From: Bacillus sp. REN16
GTDB taxonomy: Bacteria > Bacillota > Bacilli > Bacillales > Bacillaceae_L
Direction of reading: 5' to 3'
Assembly: GCF_020731355.1 (NCBI RefSeq)
Contig: NZ_JAJFZK010000006.1
Coordinates: forward strand, 124,001 to 188,000
DNA: 64,000 nucleotides
The notes beneath the pieces were generated by a model, which was given only the letters and a program-made list of their open reading frames with translations, was not told the origin of the DNA and searched no databases. Made by a program: the position numbers and the translations under genes. Numbering within the stretch: position 1 is the first letter of the stretch; every line of letters begins with the position of its first letter. Shown here piece after piece: positions 8,324-16,842 of this stretch.

Positions 8324-8608
8324 ATGGAGAACTATCCCGTTGATTTTGATCGACTTTTAAAAGCATACCAATCTCTTTGGATGAATAGAAGGCTGTGGCA
8401 AAAAGACTTCAGCAGTGAAGACATCCTTCGTGCTACTGTTCGAAGGGACTTGCTTGATGAACTGACTCATCCAAGGTTGCAAAAAACACCATACGAAAAA
8501 TTTTTTATAGCAAGTAAAAGAATCTTTGACTCTAGCTTGCCGATAGAAGATAAACTTAATATACAGCATGTCTACCTTGAAGAAATGGAAAATGTGAAGA
8601 AAATGTAA
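8324..8608 (+). CDS. Conserved small protein, unknown
   Basis: A 94-residue soluble, mostly helical protein: MENYPVDFDRLLKAYQSLW at the N-terminus, then ILRATVRRDLLDELTHPRL and a Lys/Glu-rich C-terminal helix. ATG preceded by AAAGGAG. It lies 43 bp downstream of bshB2 with no terminator between, so it may be in the same transcript. No cysteines, no membrane segment and no recognised domain. Function unknown. Confidence 0.75.
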   Translation: MENYPVDFDRLLKAYQSLWMNRRLWQKDFSSEDILRATVRRDLLDELTHPRLQKTPYEKFFIASKRIFDSSLPIEDKLNIQHVYLEEMENVKKM

Positions 8609-8647
8609 ATAAAATAAGAAAAAATTTACAAATAGTTCAAAGTTCTG

Positions 8648-8676
8648 TTGTACAACCACGGAATTTCCTTTATAAT
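8648..8676 (+). promoter_or_regulatory. SigA-type promoter for the small membrane gene
   Basis: TTGTAC at 8648-8653 and TATAAT at 8671-8676 are separated by 17 bp, about 65 bp before the next start codon. Confidence 0.7.
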
Positions 8677-8742
8677 CGGTGCATATACAAGAAGGGCTCG
8701 TCAAAATATCTCAAGACATCGAGTAATGAAAGGGGTATTTTT

Positions 8743-8928
8743 ATGGAGATGAACATGTATATGGAAATTTCAGTGATCTTATTTTTGATCTTTGCATTTT
8801 CCTTCGCACATTCTATTTTCAAAGGAACTAATAAACGTGTAGCTAAAATAATTACTGCAACGTTTATTAGTTTATGTTCATTTGTTATTGTCTGGAGAGT
8901 AGCAAGTCTATTGTCCTATTTTGATTAA
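8743..8928 (+). CDS. Small two-span membrane protein, unknown
   Basis: A 61-residue hydrophobic protein. ATG follows AAAGGGG. Hydrophobic segments at ~6-23 and ~36-57 are joined by a basic loop (KGTNKRVAK), so a helical hairpin with the loop on the cytoplasmic side is likely. Monocistronic: promoter at 8648-8676 and a strong terminator follow. No family recognised. Confidence 0.75.
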   Translation: MEMNMYMEISVILFLIFAFSFAHSIFKGTNKRVAKIITATFISLCSFVIVWRVASLLSYFD

Positions 8929-8947
8929 TTATAAAGACATAATCAGC

Positions 8948-8978
8948 GAAAAGAGCGATAGGTAACATCGCTCTTTTC
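8948..8978. terminator. Bidirectional terminator
   Basis: A perfect 12-bp stem GAAAAGAGCGAT/ATCGCTCTTTTC with a 7-nt loop ends the small membrane gene and, on the other strand, the 41-residue gene. Confidence 0.9.
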
Positions 8979-9103
8979 TATTGTTCTCCATCTACAATTG
9001 AACCAACTTTCTCGGGTGAAACAATATATAAGCCCATTTCCTCTTCTAATTCCTCAATTGACTTATTTTCAATTGCTTCATCTTTTGATGTAAAATTTTC
9101 CAA
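8978..9103 (-). CDS. Small acidic protein (41 aa), unknown
   Basis: A TTG codon at 9103 follows GAGGTG with 6-base spacing and encodes a very acidic peptide with the helix SIEELEEEMGLYIV and a short polar tail. The longer open frame (to 9196) has no ribosome site and overlaps the divergent endonuclease gene. The reading ends in the shared terminator. The acidic helix resembles leader regions of ribosomally made peptides, but no modifying enzyme is nearby and there is no core-like Cys/Ser/Thr tail, so this is not claimed. Moderate support for a real gene. Confidence 0.45.
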   Translation of the reverse strand: MENFTSKDEAIENKSIEELEEEMGLYIVSPEKVGSIVDGEQ

Positions 9104-9194
9104 TTTCTTCACCTCAAAACTAGTATGCCCATATACGAATAGTTCTTTTCTTGATTGTAAAACTAAGCATATACGCAGAAGAGGAGACGAAATC

Positions 9195-10049
9195 ATGAGA
9201 TTTGGAAGTCATATTAGTATCCGGGATGGATATTTAGGCGCTGCTTATCATGCAGTAAAAATTGGAGCAAAGTCCTTTCAATATTTTCCGAAGAACCCAC
9301 GAAGCTTATCTGTAAAGGAATTTGATTGTCACGATGCAAAGGAATGTGCGAAATTTTGTAATGATCATGATTTGTTGACGATTGCTCATACTCCATATCC
9401 AACCAATTTAGTTGCCGATGAAGATCAAATAAAGCTAGTTATCGATTCGTTATTAAATGATTTGGAGATTGCCAATGAATGTGGTTCGATTGGGGTTGTT
9501 GTTCATTTTGGAGTTTTGAAAAATACAACAAACCCACTTGAAGGCTATCAGCGAATGATCGGAACGCTCAATGAAGTGTTAGCAAGATGGGATGGTGAAG
9601 CACTTATCTTGCTAGAAAATAATGCCGGGAAAAGTGGACCAACTGGTACTATGATAGAAGAACTCGTTCAAGTGAGGCAACTCACTGAGTATCCAGATAA
9701 AATCGGTTTTTGTTTAGATACGTGCCACCTGTTCGCAAGCGGTGTGTGGGATGGCGATAATTGGCATGAGGTTGAGGAAAAAGGGATTGAACTAGGGCTT
9801 TTTGAACATCTAAAAGCCGTGCATTTAAATAATTCTGCTTATCCAACAAGGTCGATGAAGGACCGACACGCCAATATTCCGTCTGGGGAGATAAAAGTCG
9901 AGCAAATCATCGAATTTTTACTGAGCCCAGTGTTTAGAGATATTCCATTTGTGCTCGAAACACCTCATGAGAGAAAATTTTCGCATGAAGATGAGATTAA
10001 GTTTTTGAATGAGATGATGGGTCAGTTTGCTAACGGCCATAAGCCGTAA
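9195..10049 (+). CDS. Endonuclease IV-family AP endonuclease (Nfo-like)
   Basis: Zinc-dependent TIM-barrel endonuclease that cleaves 5' of abasic sites in base-excision repair. Family features: the start MRFGSHISIRDGYLGAAYHA, FQYFPKNPRS, the metal-binding IAHTPYPTNL, VVHFGV, LLENNAG, FCLDTCHLFASG, VHLNNSAYP with DRHANI, and the C-terminal FVLETPHE. Length (284) is normal. ATG preceded by AGAGGAG. It may be a paralogue of the housekeeping nfo (yqfS), which lies elsewhere in Bacillus genomes. Together with the Fpg-like gene and exoA, the window holds three base-excision repair genes. Confidence 0.9.
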   Translation: MRFGSHISIRDGYLGAAYHAVKIGAKSFQYFPKNPRSLSVKEFDCHDAKECAKFCNDHDLLTIAHTPYPTNLVADEDQIKLVIDSLLNDLEIANECGSIGVVVHFGVLKNTTNPLEGYQRMIGTLNEVLARWDGEALILLENNAGKSGPTGTMIEELVQVRQLTEYPDKIGFCLDTCHLFASGVWDGDNWHEVEEKGIELGLFEHLKAVHLNNSAYPTRSMKDRHANIPSGEIKVEQIIEFLLSPVFRDIPFVLETPHERKFSHEDEIKFLNEMMGQFANGHKP

Positions 10050-10059
10050 TTTTAACAAA

Positions 10060-10086
10060 AAACCAGCCCTCAAAAAAGGCTGGTTT
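10060..10086. terminator. Terminator between nfo-like gene and MATE gene
   Basis: AAACCAGCC/GGCTGGTTT 9-bp stem with A and T runs on either side; serves both convergent genes. Confidence 0.9.
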
Positions 10087-10090
10087 CCTA

Positions 10091-11455
10091 TTATTCTGTA
10101 CTCATATCCATCCGTGCAGCTTTCTTCTGCACAATCAGCAATCGTCCAGACAATGTAATAGCACCTGCAGCTAGCCCGACAATTAATCCAATCCAATATC
10201 CAAACGCACCAAGCGACGTATATTGGGCCAGCACATATCCCACCGGCAATCCAATAACCCAATAGGAGATAAGTGTCATTACAAAGGTTGTGTTCACATC
10301 TTTGTAGCCACGAAGTGCTCCTTGAATCGGTGCAGCAATCGCATCTGAAAGCTGGAAGAAGATTGCATAAATTAAAAATTGGGTTGTCAACTCTATAACG
10401 GCTGCATTTGCTGAATACATTTTTGCGATCGGCTCTTGAAAAACAAAAATGATAGTTGCACAGACAAGCGCCATCAACACACCAATACAAACGCCTAGCA
10501 AACTATATTGTTTTGCATCCTTAAATCTTCCTGCTCCTACCTCAAATCCGACAACAATCGTTAATGCCATCGAAATACTTAACGGTATCATGTAAAGTAA
10601 ACTTGAAAAATTGATTGCGACCTGGTGAGCGGCAATCGTAACTGTATTGAATTCACTCATCAGCAACGTTACGGCAGAGAATATGCTCGTTTCAAAAAAG
10701 ATTGCAAACCCGATCGGCAACCCAAGCTTTAAGATTTCACCCCAGCTTGAAAGAGAAATAGGATACAGTTTACGCAATACACGATACTCAACAAAGGGTG
10801 TTCTTGTTAAAACAATCCAAACAGCTATAAGGACGATCAACCAGTACGTAATCGCAGTTGCATATCCAGCACCAGCACCGCCTAACTCAGGAAAGCCAAA
10901 TTTCCCAAAAATCAATAGGTAATTAAACAGGACATTAATCGGTAAAGAAGAAAGAGTGATGATCATCGTTACGCGTGTATGACCAAGCGCATCAATAAAT
11001 GATCTCAAAACCTGATATACAAAAAGAGGTACAATCCCGAATGAAAGTCCGATAATATATTCTTTTGCTATGTCACGTACATCTGACTCAAGATTCATTA
11101 AAGATAAAATCGGATCTAACACAAATCCACCAATAATAGTTACCACTATAGCAATTATGATTGAAATATAGACACCCTGCATCACTGAATATGGCACTTT
11201 ATCCCTTTTTTTGGCTCCTACATACTGCGCGATGATAGGTGTGATTGCAACTAAAATTCCAGATAACCCCGTATACACTGGCACCCAAAGACTCGATCCA
11301 ATCGCAACACCTGCAAGATCGTATGCTCCAGCACGACCCGACATCATTGTATCCACAAAATTGATAAGATTTAGACCAACCTGAGTAACAAGAATGGGGA
11401 AAAGAATATGAAAAAATAATTTATATTTGTCATTAAGACTAAATGTTTGATTCAT
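10091..11455 (-). CDS. norM: MATE-family multidrug/Na+ antiporter (NorM/YojI-like)
   Basis: A 454-residue integral membrane exporter with about 12 hydrophobic segments. ATG 11455 follows AAAAGGAA; the further upstream codon at 11479 lacks a site. MATE features: PILVTQVGLNLINFVDTMM in the first helix, the VPVYTGLSGILVAITPIIAQ segment, and the internal repeat with LPIGFAIFFETSIFS in the second half. It exports cationic drugs in exchange for Na+ or H+. In B. subtilis a norM homologue (yojI) lies in the same yoj region, supporting orthology. Convergent with the nfo-like gene. Confidence 0.9.
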   Translation of the reverse strand: MNQTFSLNDKYKLFFHILFPILVTQVGLNLINFVDTMMSGRAGAYDLAGVAIGSSLWVPVYTGLSGILVAITPIIAQYVGAKKRDKVPYSVMQGVYISIIIAIVVTIIGGFVLDPILSLMNLESDVRDIAKEYIIGLSFGIVPLFVYQVLRSFIDALGHTRVTMIITLSSLPINVLFNYLLIFGKFGFPELGGAGAGYATAITYWLIVLIAVWIVLTRTPFVEYRVLRKLYPISLSSWGEILKLGLPIGFAIFFETSIFSAVTLLMSEFNTVTIAAHQVAINFSSLLYMIPLSISMALTIVVGFEVGAGRFKDAKQYSLLGVCIGVLMALVCATIIFVFQEPIAKMYSANAAVIELTTQFLIYAIFFQLSDAIAAPIQGALRGYKDVNTTFVMTLISYWVIGLPVGYVLAQYTSLGAFGYWIGLIVGLAAGAITLSGRLLIVQKKAARMDMSTE

Positions 11456-11627
11456 AAAAAAATTCCTTTTACCTTCCACATTGATTAATGGATTATATCA
11501 CAAAAATGACAAGATTGAAGGAAAACTAAATGCAAGACTCGTTCTTTTCTCTTTTTTAGTGTAAAGTAGTTAAAGGGTATGAAAATAACCATTGTAATCG
11601 AAACTAGGAGTAAAGGGGGAATCCAAC

Positions 11628-12866
11628 TTGATAAAGTTATTTTCAGATAGTGATTTAGATGGAGTAGGGTGTGGACTTGTTGCCAAGCTAGCATTCGGTG
11701 ATGAGGCCGATGTCTCCTATTGCTCTTATCGAAATTTAAATGAGCGCGTAGAAAAATTTATTGAAAATCCTGAACATCATCAGGCTAAAGTGTACATAAC
11801 AGATCTCGCTGTAAATGACAAAAATGAAAAAGCATTGGAAAAACGTCATAAAGCGGGTCACTACATACAGATGGTTGACCATCATAAAACCGCAATGCAT
11901 TTTAATAAGTATGACTGGGGATTTGTCCTGGCCGAATATGAGTCTGGCAAGAAGACATGCGCAACTTCACTTTACTATGAATTTCTTCTTGAAAAAAATC
12001 TGATTCAAAAGCATGAAGGATTAGAGGAATTTATTGAACTTGTAAGACTCTATGATACATGGGAATGGGAGTCCGAAAATCGTGTCGAGGCAAAGCGCCT
12101 AAATGATCTATTTTTTATCATTGGGATTGAAGAATTTGAGGCAAAAATGCTGGAGAGACTTAAAAACAATCGAAATTCCTTCCAGTTAACGGAGGCTGAA
12201 GAATTCTTATTAGATACAGAGGATAAGAAAATTGAGCGCTATATCAATTCAAAAAATAGGCAAATCGTTCAGACGGTTATCGAAGAATATTGTGTCGGAG
12301 TGGTTCATGCCGAGCAATACATTTCTGAGCTTGGCAATGCACTTGGAAAGCTAAATCCTCATTTAGACTTGATCGCTCTGCTTAATGTGGGTACGAAAAA
12401 GATAGGACTTCGTACAATCCATGATGATGTCGATGTATCAGAATTTGCTAAGCGTTTTGGTGGTGGAGGACATCCAAAGGCATCTGGGTGTTCACTTGGT
12501 GATACGGCTTTTGAGCTTTTTGTAAAAAATACATTCCCGATATATGCAATTCGCCATGATGCACCTGAAAACCAACTCAACCTTAAAGAAAACGAAAATG
12601 GGACTCTCTTTGTGAATAGAAAGGGAGAAAAGTCTTTTGTTTTCAAAAAAGGGGAACATTGGGCTATTCATCACGACAAGGAAACGCTAGATATGAAATT
12701 TACCTCATTTAGCGAAGCCGAACGGTTCGTAAAACGTCAATTTGCTAGTGGCCTAGCCTTTGACAATGAACTCATTTCCTATATTGGTGAGCATCTAAAT
12801 AAAAAAGAAGATGCAATCAAAGCAAACCTTGACGGCGCATTAGTGAGTATAAAGAACCAATTTTAA
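11628..12866 (+). CDS. nrnB: Oligoribonuclease NrnB, DHH/DHHA1 family
   Basis: DHH-family nanoRNase that degrades 2-5-nt RNAs to mononucleotides. Start TTG 11628 is preceded by GGGGG. Motif I DSDLDG (7-12), motif II TDLAV (~59), motif III VDHH (83-86) and the C-terminal DHHA1 substrate motif GGGGHPKASG (~278-288) are all visible. The 412-residue length matches B. subtilis NrnB (YngD, ~399) better than NrnA (~313). Monocistronic. Metal-binding Asp/His residues are intact, so the enzyme should be active. Confidence 0.88.
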   Translation: MIKLFSDSDLDGVGCGLVAKLAFGDEADVSYCSYRNLNERVEKFIENPEHHQAKVYITDLAVNDKNEKALEKRHKAGHYIQMVDHHKTAMHFNKYDWGFVLAEYESGKKTCATSLYYEFLLEKNLIQKHEGLEEFIELVRLYDTWEWESENRVEAKRLNDLFFIIGIEEFEAKMLERLKNNRNSFQLTEAEEFLLDTEDKKIERYINSKNRQIVQTVIEEYCVGVVHAEQYISELGNALGKLNPHLDLIALLNVGTKKIGLRTIHDDVDVSEFAKRFGGGGHPKASGCSLGDTAFELFVKNTFPIYAIRHDAPENQLNLKENENGTLFVNRKGEKSFVFKKGEHWAIHHDKETLDMKFTSFSEAERFVKRQFASGLAFDNELISYIGEHLNKKEDAIKANLDGALVSIKNQF

Positions 12867-12905
12867 GTTTTTGTACAATGAAACGTGTGTTCGTATGGTA
12901 AAATG

Positions 12906-12914
12906 TGCTATAAT
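12906..12914 (+). promoter_or_regulatory. Extended -10 promoter of the toxin gene
   Basis: TGCTATAAT at 12906-12914 is a perfect extended -10; the -35 region is poor. Transcription would start near 12921, 60 bases before the toxin ATG. Confidence 0.6.
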
Positions 12915-12981
12915 TAAATGGCAATAGGTTGTCCATAAGGGTGGTCGGCTAAGCTCCCAAATGAAAGGGGGTGATGCCTAT

Positions 12982-13068
12982 ATGACGATTTTTGAAAGCC
13001 TTGTGATTATGCTTTCTTTCGCGTCGCTTGTTGTTGCGATTTTATCTTTTGACAACAATAAAAAATAG
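12982..13068 (+). CDS. Putative holin-like type I toxin peptide
   Basis: A 28-residue peptide MTIFESLVIMLSFASLVV... consisting of one membrane helix with a short charged tail FDNNKK. ATG follows AAAGGGGGTGATG, so translation should be efficient. This matches the small 'putative holin-like toxin' peptides of Bacillales (TxpA/BsrG-type and relatives) that permeabilise the membrane when an antisense RNA is lost. The gene's 3' end overlaps a hairpin that is also the terminator of a predicted minus-strand antisense RNA, the standard layout of a type I toxin-antitoxin locus. Confidence 0.82.
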   Translation: MTIFESLVIMLSFASLVVAILSFDNNKK

Positions 13069-13104
13069 ACCTCCCTTTTTCCGCTAAAAATCGGGTGAGG
13101 TCTA
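13061..13104. terminator. Shared hairpin/terminator of toxin and antitoxin RNA
   Basis: TAGACCTC (13066-13073) pairs with GAGGTCTA (13097-13104). On the minus strand the stem is followed by T5, so it ends the antisense RNA; both RNAs overlap here. Confidence 0.75.
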
Positions 13105-13199
13105 TTTCATCTTAGGCTGATCCTCTTAGTGGGACCATTCTATTGCTAGGCCGTAGATGCTCGCAACATCTGCGGTCTATTTGTATTTTACGACTATTT
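13066..13199 (-). ncRNA. Antisense antitoxin RNA (RatA-like)
   Basis: A minus-strand promoter at 13206-13235 would start an RNA near 13199 running leftward for ~135 nt to the shared terminator. It contains a 9-bp stem-loop (13151-13159 with 13167-13175, on the plus strand CCGTAGATG/CATCTGCGG) and overlaps the 3' end of the toxin mRNA by base pairing. Position, size and structure fit a type I antitoxin. Ends are estimates. Confidence 0.65.
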
Positions 13200-13205
13200 A
13201 CAATT

Positions 13206-13235
13206 ATCATACCATAACTTAACCAAAAATGTCAC
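13206..13235 (-). promoter_or_regulatory. Promoter of the antitoxin RNA
   Basis: Read on the minus strand: GTGACA (13235-13230), 18-bp spacer, TATGAT (13211-13206). Confidence 0.55.
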
Positions 13236-13311
13236 AAATACTTGAATTCTAAGCTGAATTCATTGCTCCACACTACAAACTTCGGTAAAATACGTGAAGG
13301 TATGAAAGGTT

Positions 13312-13454
13312 GTTCAAAAAGTCCGGTGAATATGACACTACGAATTTCTGCGTTGGCTTGCTTTTCCGTTCCTCACGTATTAACTGCATACGTTCCGGTA
13401 CTCAAAGCTTCGCCGCCTTTAAATTCTTGGTCCTTTTCATCCTCCTTTTTGAAC
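13312..13454. repeat. 143-bp intergenic element with 10-bp terminal inverted repeats
   Basis: GTTCAAAAAG at 13312-13321 is inverted as CTTTTTGAAC at 13445-13454. The interior is richer in G+C than the flanks and carries no believable gene: an 81-codon open frame crosses it without a ribosome site. This looks like a dispersed MITE-like or bcr-like intergenic repeat; I have the impression of similar sequences in other Bacillaceae but cannot verify. It separates the toxin locus from yojN. Confidence 0.55.
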
Positions 13455-13493
13455 TTACATTATTTAGATATGTATGAGAGGATTTGATACTTC

Positions 13494-14378
13494 ATGACAG
13501 TTCAGCTAGAAGATTTGAAGTTACCGACAAATATACAAAATGAAATTTCAAATAGAAAGAACCGAGTATCCGATGATGAGCTTTTAATCGGCCAAGGTGG
13601 CTATACACCTTCAGATATTCATATTATTCGTGACGCAATTATTGCGCTTAGCATTGGCAAAAATGTCCTGCTTAAGGGTCCAACTGGTTCTGGAAAAACA
13701 AAGCTTGCTGAAACGATTTCTCACTTATTCCAGCAGCCTATGTATAGCATAAATTGCTCCGTTGACCTAGATGCGGAAGCCTTACTAGGCTACAAAACCA
13801 TTCAAGAACATGACGGAAAAATGAAAATCGAATTTGTTGCAGGCCCAGTTATCAATGCAATGAAAAAAGGATATCTTCTGTATATTGATGAAATCAATAT
13901 GGCAAAGCCAGAGACGTTACCTATTTTAAACGGGGTACTTGATTATCGAAAAATGATTACTAATCCGTTTACAGCTGAAGTCGTTCGTGCCGAAAATGGA
14001 TTTGGTGTGATTGCTGCGATCAACGAAGGGTACGTTGGAACTGTTCCATTAAATGAAGCATTGAAAAACCGCTTTGTAGTCATTGACGTTCCGTATATTC
14101 AAGGCGATACACTTAAGGAAGTGCTAAAAACACAAACTGCCTTACAGGATGAAAACTTAATTAATAAATTTGTTTACTTATCATTTGATTTAATTACTCA
14201 GGTTCGTGGTGGCATGCTATCCGAGGAAGCTGCGTCCATCCGAGCGCTAATTGATACTTGTGATTTAGCGATGTACATGCCACCATTACGCGCCATTGAA
14301 CGCGGTATTACTGAAAAACTAGAAGATGACCGAGAGAAAGCAGCGGTTAAAAATATAGCAGAAACCCTGTTCGAGTGA
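13494..14378 (+). CDS. yojN: MoxR/NorQ-family AAA+ ATPase YojN
   Basis: A 294-residue AAA+ ATPase. Walker A GPTGSGKT (~62-69), Walker [10 protein letters not shown] (~131-139), sensor 1 VIAAINEGY and arginine-finger region LKNRFVVI are visible. MoxR/CbbQ/NorQ ATPases act with a VWA-domain partner as chaperones that insert cofactors or remodel enzyme complexes. The partner is the next gene, 10 bp downstream, exactly as in B. subtilis yojN-yojO. ATG preceded by AGAGGA. The client enzyme is not known and not evident in this window. Confidence 0.88.
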   Translation: MTVQLEDLKLPTNIQNEISNRKNRVSDDELLIGQGGYTPSDIHIIRDAIIALSIGKNVLLKGPTGSGKTKLAETISHLFQQPMYSINCSVDLDAEALLGYKTIQEHDGKMKIEFVAGPVINAMKKGYLLYIDEINMAKPETLPILNGVLDYRKMITNPFTAEVVRAENGFGVIAAINEGYVGTVPLNEALKNRFVVIDVPYIQGDTLKEVLKTQTALQDENLINKFVYLSFDLITQVRGGMLSEEAASIRALIDTCDLAMYMPPLRAIERGITEKLEDDREKAAVKNIAETLFE

Positions 14379-14388
14379 GGTTTTTACA

Positions 14389-16305
14389 ATGAGATTTATT
14401 CAATTTAATGATAAAAAGGTGGACTCCTTTCTCTTCATGGAATTATCTGACCTTGCCAAAACAATCTCGAAAAACCCTGAACTTGAAATTGAGCTAGGAT
14501 ACAAATCTTACCTCGATCCCATTCAACAAAAAGTTATTATTAGTCATTTTTGGGACAATCGCCCTACGGCTGACAAGCGAAATGGATTATTAAGTGATGT
14601 CTTTTTACGAACAATTGGAAGCCTAAGATACACGAATTTTAAAGAAATCGAACGCTATTTAAAATTCTGTCGAAAAAGCAATCTTTCAAGCTTCGCGAAG
14701 CAGATGTTCATGCTTTTTGAAGATTTTCGTTTAGAGGAACTTTGTATAAAAGAACGTCCAGGTACACGAAAAACTTTTGCTGATAGACGAAGAATTTATC
14801 GTAAATATTATGAGGACCAGCTCCATGTGAATATGGTTAAAAGTGTTCCAACGGATGCTCTGTTTAATACTTTATTTTTACTTTTAACAGCTGAATCCCC
14901 ACTTGAGGAGATTCCAAGTATTCAAGATAAAATTGATCTGGTTATTCCGTTTCTACGAAGTCAAATTGCAAAGGTCTTTGATGCGAAATCAACAAAAGAC
15001 ATCATTAAGTTTTGTGAAGAAATCATCGATGTGTTAGAGGATGTACTTGACGAAGATATGTTAAACACCTATTTTCACCTACCAGAACTTGATTATGAAA
15101 CATTAGAGGATGGCCTGACAATCGATGATTTAAAACGTAAGGATAAGCTTAAAAACAATGATGTGCTAGATGATGCGAAAAAAGGGGATGAGGATATCCA
15201 TGAAGAGAAGTTCGAAACCTGGCATCGAGAAACTAGCACACCAACCAAAAGCTTTTTACAATTTGATTTAGAACAGGGATCCAGAACAAATCTTATGGGT
15301 GAAGGGGCAAGAGAAGGTGAAGAGGGTGACCTGGCGTTGGGGATTGCCCAAGGCTCATCTCGACAAAGTAAAAACAAAGATTACTCCAAAATAGAAGCAA
15401 TGGAAATGGTTCATTCTGAGAAAGAAGGTTCATTAGAATCCGAATTTGGAAAAGAAAACCGTTTTGCATATCCGGTCTTTGAGAAAGCTCGAAAGCCTTC
15501 AGAGGATGAAATGATCCAATATGAGAAAAATAAAGCTACTATCGCACCATATCAGAAAAAGCTAAAGCAAATGATCCTCAAAACATTAGAGCATAAAAAG
15601 AATCTTCCAAGAGGGGACTTGCATTTTGGACGATTAAATAAAAAGCTGATTCGTATTTTTACGGATGACAATCCAAGATTATTTTATAAAAAAGAACAGC
15701 CTTCCCATCAAATAGATGCGGTGTTCTCGCTATTAGTTGATTGTTCCGCTTCGATGTTTGATAAAATGGATCAAACCAAGCTTGGGATTGCGCTGTTTCA
15801 TGAGGCCTTAAAATCTGTTCAGGTTCCACATGATGTGACAGGCTTCTGGGAGGATACCAATGATGCAGATAGTATGAAGCAACCGAACTATCTACAAACC
15901 GTAATTGATTTTGATTCCAGTCTAAAACGAAGCTATGGTGGGGAAATCATGCAGCTTGAACCAGAGGAAGACAATCGAGACGGATTTTCGATTCGAATGC
16001 AAACGAAGAAGCTATTACAGCGTACTGAAAAACAAAAATTCCTGCTTGTATTCTCTGACGGAGAGCCGGCCGCATTTGATTATGAGCAAAATGGGATAAT
16101 TGATACACACGAAGCTGTTTTAAAAGCACGAAAACATGGCATCGAGGTTATTAATGTCTTTTTATCAAATGGAGAGATTGATGAAGGTCAGCAAACAACG
16201 ATTCAAAATATTTATGGAAAGTATAGTATTTTAGTTCCTAACATTGACCAATTGCCTGATGTCTTGTTCCCGTTACTGAAAAAGCTGCTATATAAGAGTA
16301 TTTAA
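14389..16305 (+). CDS. yojO: VWA-domain protein YojO, partner of YojN
   Basis: A 638-residue soluble protein. Residues 1-230 are helical; ~235-400 are a charged, low-complexity linker (EDLDDGLTIDDLKRKDK-type, GEGAREGEEGD); the C-terminal domain (~440-635) is a von Willebrand A fold with a MIDAS: DCSAS (~450, DxSxS) and later FSDGEPAAFDY. It resembles NorD/CobT-type partners of MoxR ATPases. Spacing of 10 bp to yojN indicates one operon, ending at the terminator 16318-16345. Role: substrate recognition for the ATPase, inferred from family. Confidence 0.86.
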   Translation: MRFIQFNDKKVDSFLFMELSDLAKTISKNPELEIELGYKSYLDPIQQKVIISHFWDNRPTADKRNGLLSDVFLRTIGSLRYTNFKEIERYLKFCRKSNLSSFAKQMFMLFEDFRLEELCIKERPGTRKTFADRRRIYRKYYEDQLHVNMVKSVPTDALFNTLFLLLTAESPLEEIPSIQDKIDLVIPFLRSQIAKVFDAKSTKDIIKFCEEIIDVLEDVLDEDMLNTYFHLPELDYETLEDGLTIDDLKRKDKLKNNDVLDDAKKGDEDIHEEKFETWHRETSTPTKSFLQFDLEQGSRTNLMGEGAREGEEGDLALGIAQGSSRQSKNKDYSKIEAMEMVHSEKEGSLESEFGKENRFAYPVFEKARKPSEDEMIQYEKNKATIAPYQKKLKQMILKTLEHKKNLPRGDLHFGRLNKKLIRIFTDDNPRLFYKKEQPSHQIDAVFSLLVDCSASMFDKMDQTKLGIALFHEALKSVQVPHDVTGFWEDTNDADSMKQPNYLQTVIDFDSSLKRSYGGEIMQLEPEEDNRDGFSIRMQTKKLLQRTEKQKFLLVFSDGEPAAFDYEQNGIIDTHEAVLKARKHGIEVINVFLSNGEIDEGQQTTIQNIYGKYSILVPNIDQLPDVLFPLLKKLLYKSI

Positions 16306-16317
16306 GATCAAAAGGTA

Positions 16318-16345
16318 AATCCAGCTAATTTTGCTGGATTTTTTC
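16318..16345 (+). terminator. Terminator of the yojN-yojO operon
   Basis: AATCCAGC/GCTGGATT 8-bp stem, 7-nt loop, T6. Confidence 0.9.
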
Positions 16346-16410
16346 TGTTAAAGAATTTTATGCTCACCCCATACATATGATGAAGTAACAAGTAAATAGG
16401 GGTGATGATT

Positions 16411-16809
16411 GTGCAGGATTCCAAGCATTTTACGCAACTTCCTGAAGAGCTAATATCAAAGTACTTCACGTTAAGTGAAAAGGCGAAGGAAATTGAAAAA
16501 GAATTAAAAGAATTAAAGAAGGTCCTGAATGTATATTTTGATGAAACAGTCGGTAAGCATGAAAAAGGGGAGTCGATCGTAGGAGATTACAAGATTCAAC
16601 GACAAATACGTACGTCCGAAAGCTACCATGATGTGAAGACGGTAAAGCGTCTAGAAGACTTAAATCTAATGGATTGCATCCAAATTGTTAAGCAGCCGGA
16701 TCAGCAGAAGATTGAAGCAGCAATTACGCTTGGTCTGCTTGGACAAGCTGACATTGAGGACTGTATTGTAAAGAAATCAACAAACGCTATTACGGTACGT
16801 AAAATATAA
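16411..16809 (+). CDS. Conserved protein with N-terminal coiled coil, unknown
   Basis: A 132-residue protein. GTG 16411 is preferred because AGGGGTGA is 6-7 bases upstream; the in-frame GTG at 16402 sits inside that site. Residues ~18-45 form a coiled coil (SEKAKEIEKELKELKKVL), and the rest is a mixed domain with KIQRQIRTSESYHDVKTVKRL and a C-terminal strand TNAITVRKI. The layout resembles small phage-type Gam/Gp157 nuclease-modulating proteins, but the similarity is weak and no phage genes are near. Monocistronic with its own terminator. Function unknown. Confidence 0.72.
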   Translation: MQDSKHFTQLPEELISKYFTLSEKAKEIEKELKELKKVLNVYFDETVGKHEKGESIVGDYKIQRQIRTSESYHDVKTVKRLEDLNLMDCIQIVKQPDQQKIEAAITLGLLGQADIEDCIVKKSTNAITVRKI

Positions 16810-16810
16810 A

Positions 16811-16840
16811 AAACAGGAGAGGCGATTTCTCCTGTTTTTC
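16811..16840. terminator. Bidirectional terminator
   Basis: AAACAGGAGA/TCTCCTGTTT 10-bp stem with T5; shared with the convergent cupredoxin gene. Confidence 0.9.
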
Positions 16841-16842
16841 TT

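Noticed and set aside
8978-9196. 72-residue version of the small acidic protein
   Set aside because: The longer frame lacks a ribosome site and overlaps the divergent gene; TTG 9103 has GAGGTG at good spacing.
9918-10490. 190-codon open frame on the minus strand opposite the nfo-like gene and inside norM
   Set aside because: Shadow of norM in another frame; cysteine- and arginine-rich, no ribosome site.
13242-13487. 81-codon open frame over the intergenic repeat
   Set aside because: No ribosome site, atypical composition, and the frame is fully inside a repeat with terminal inverted repeats.
16411-16809. Prophage remnant because of the Gam/Gp157-like look of this protein
   Set aside because: No other phage gene, att site or integrase is present nearby.
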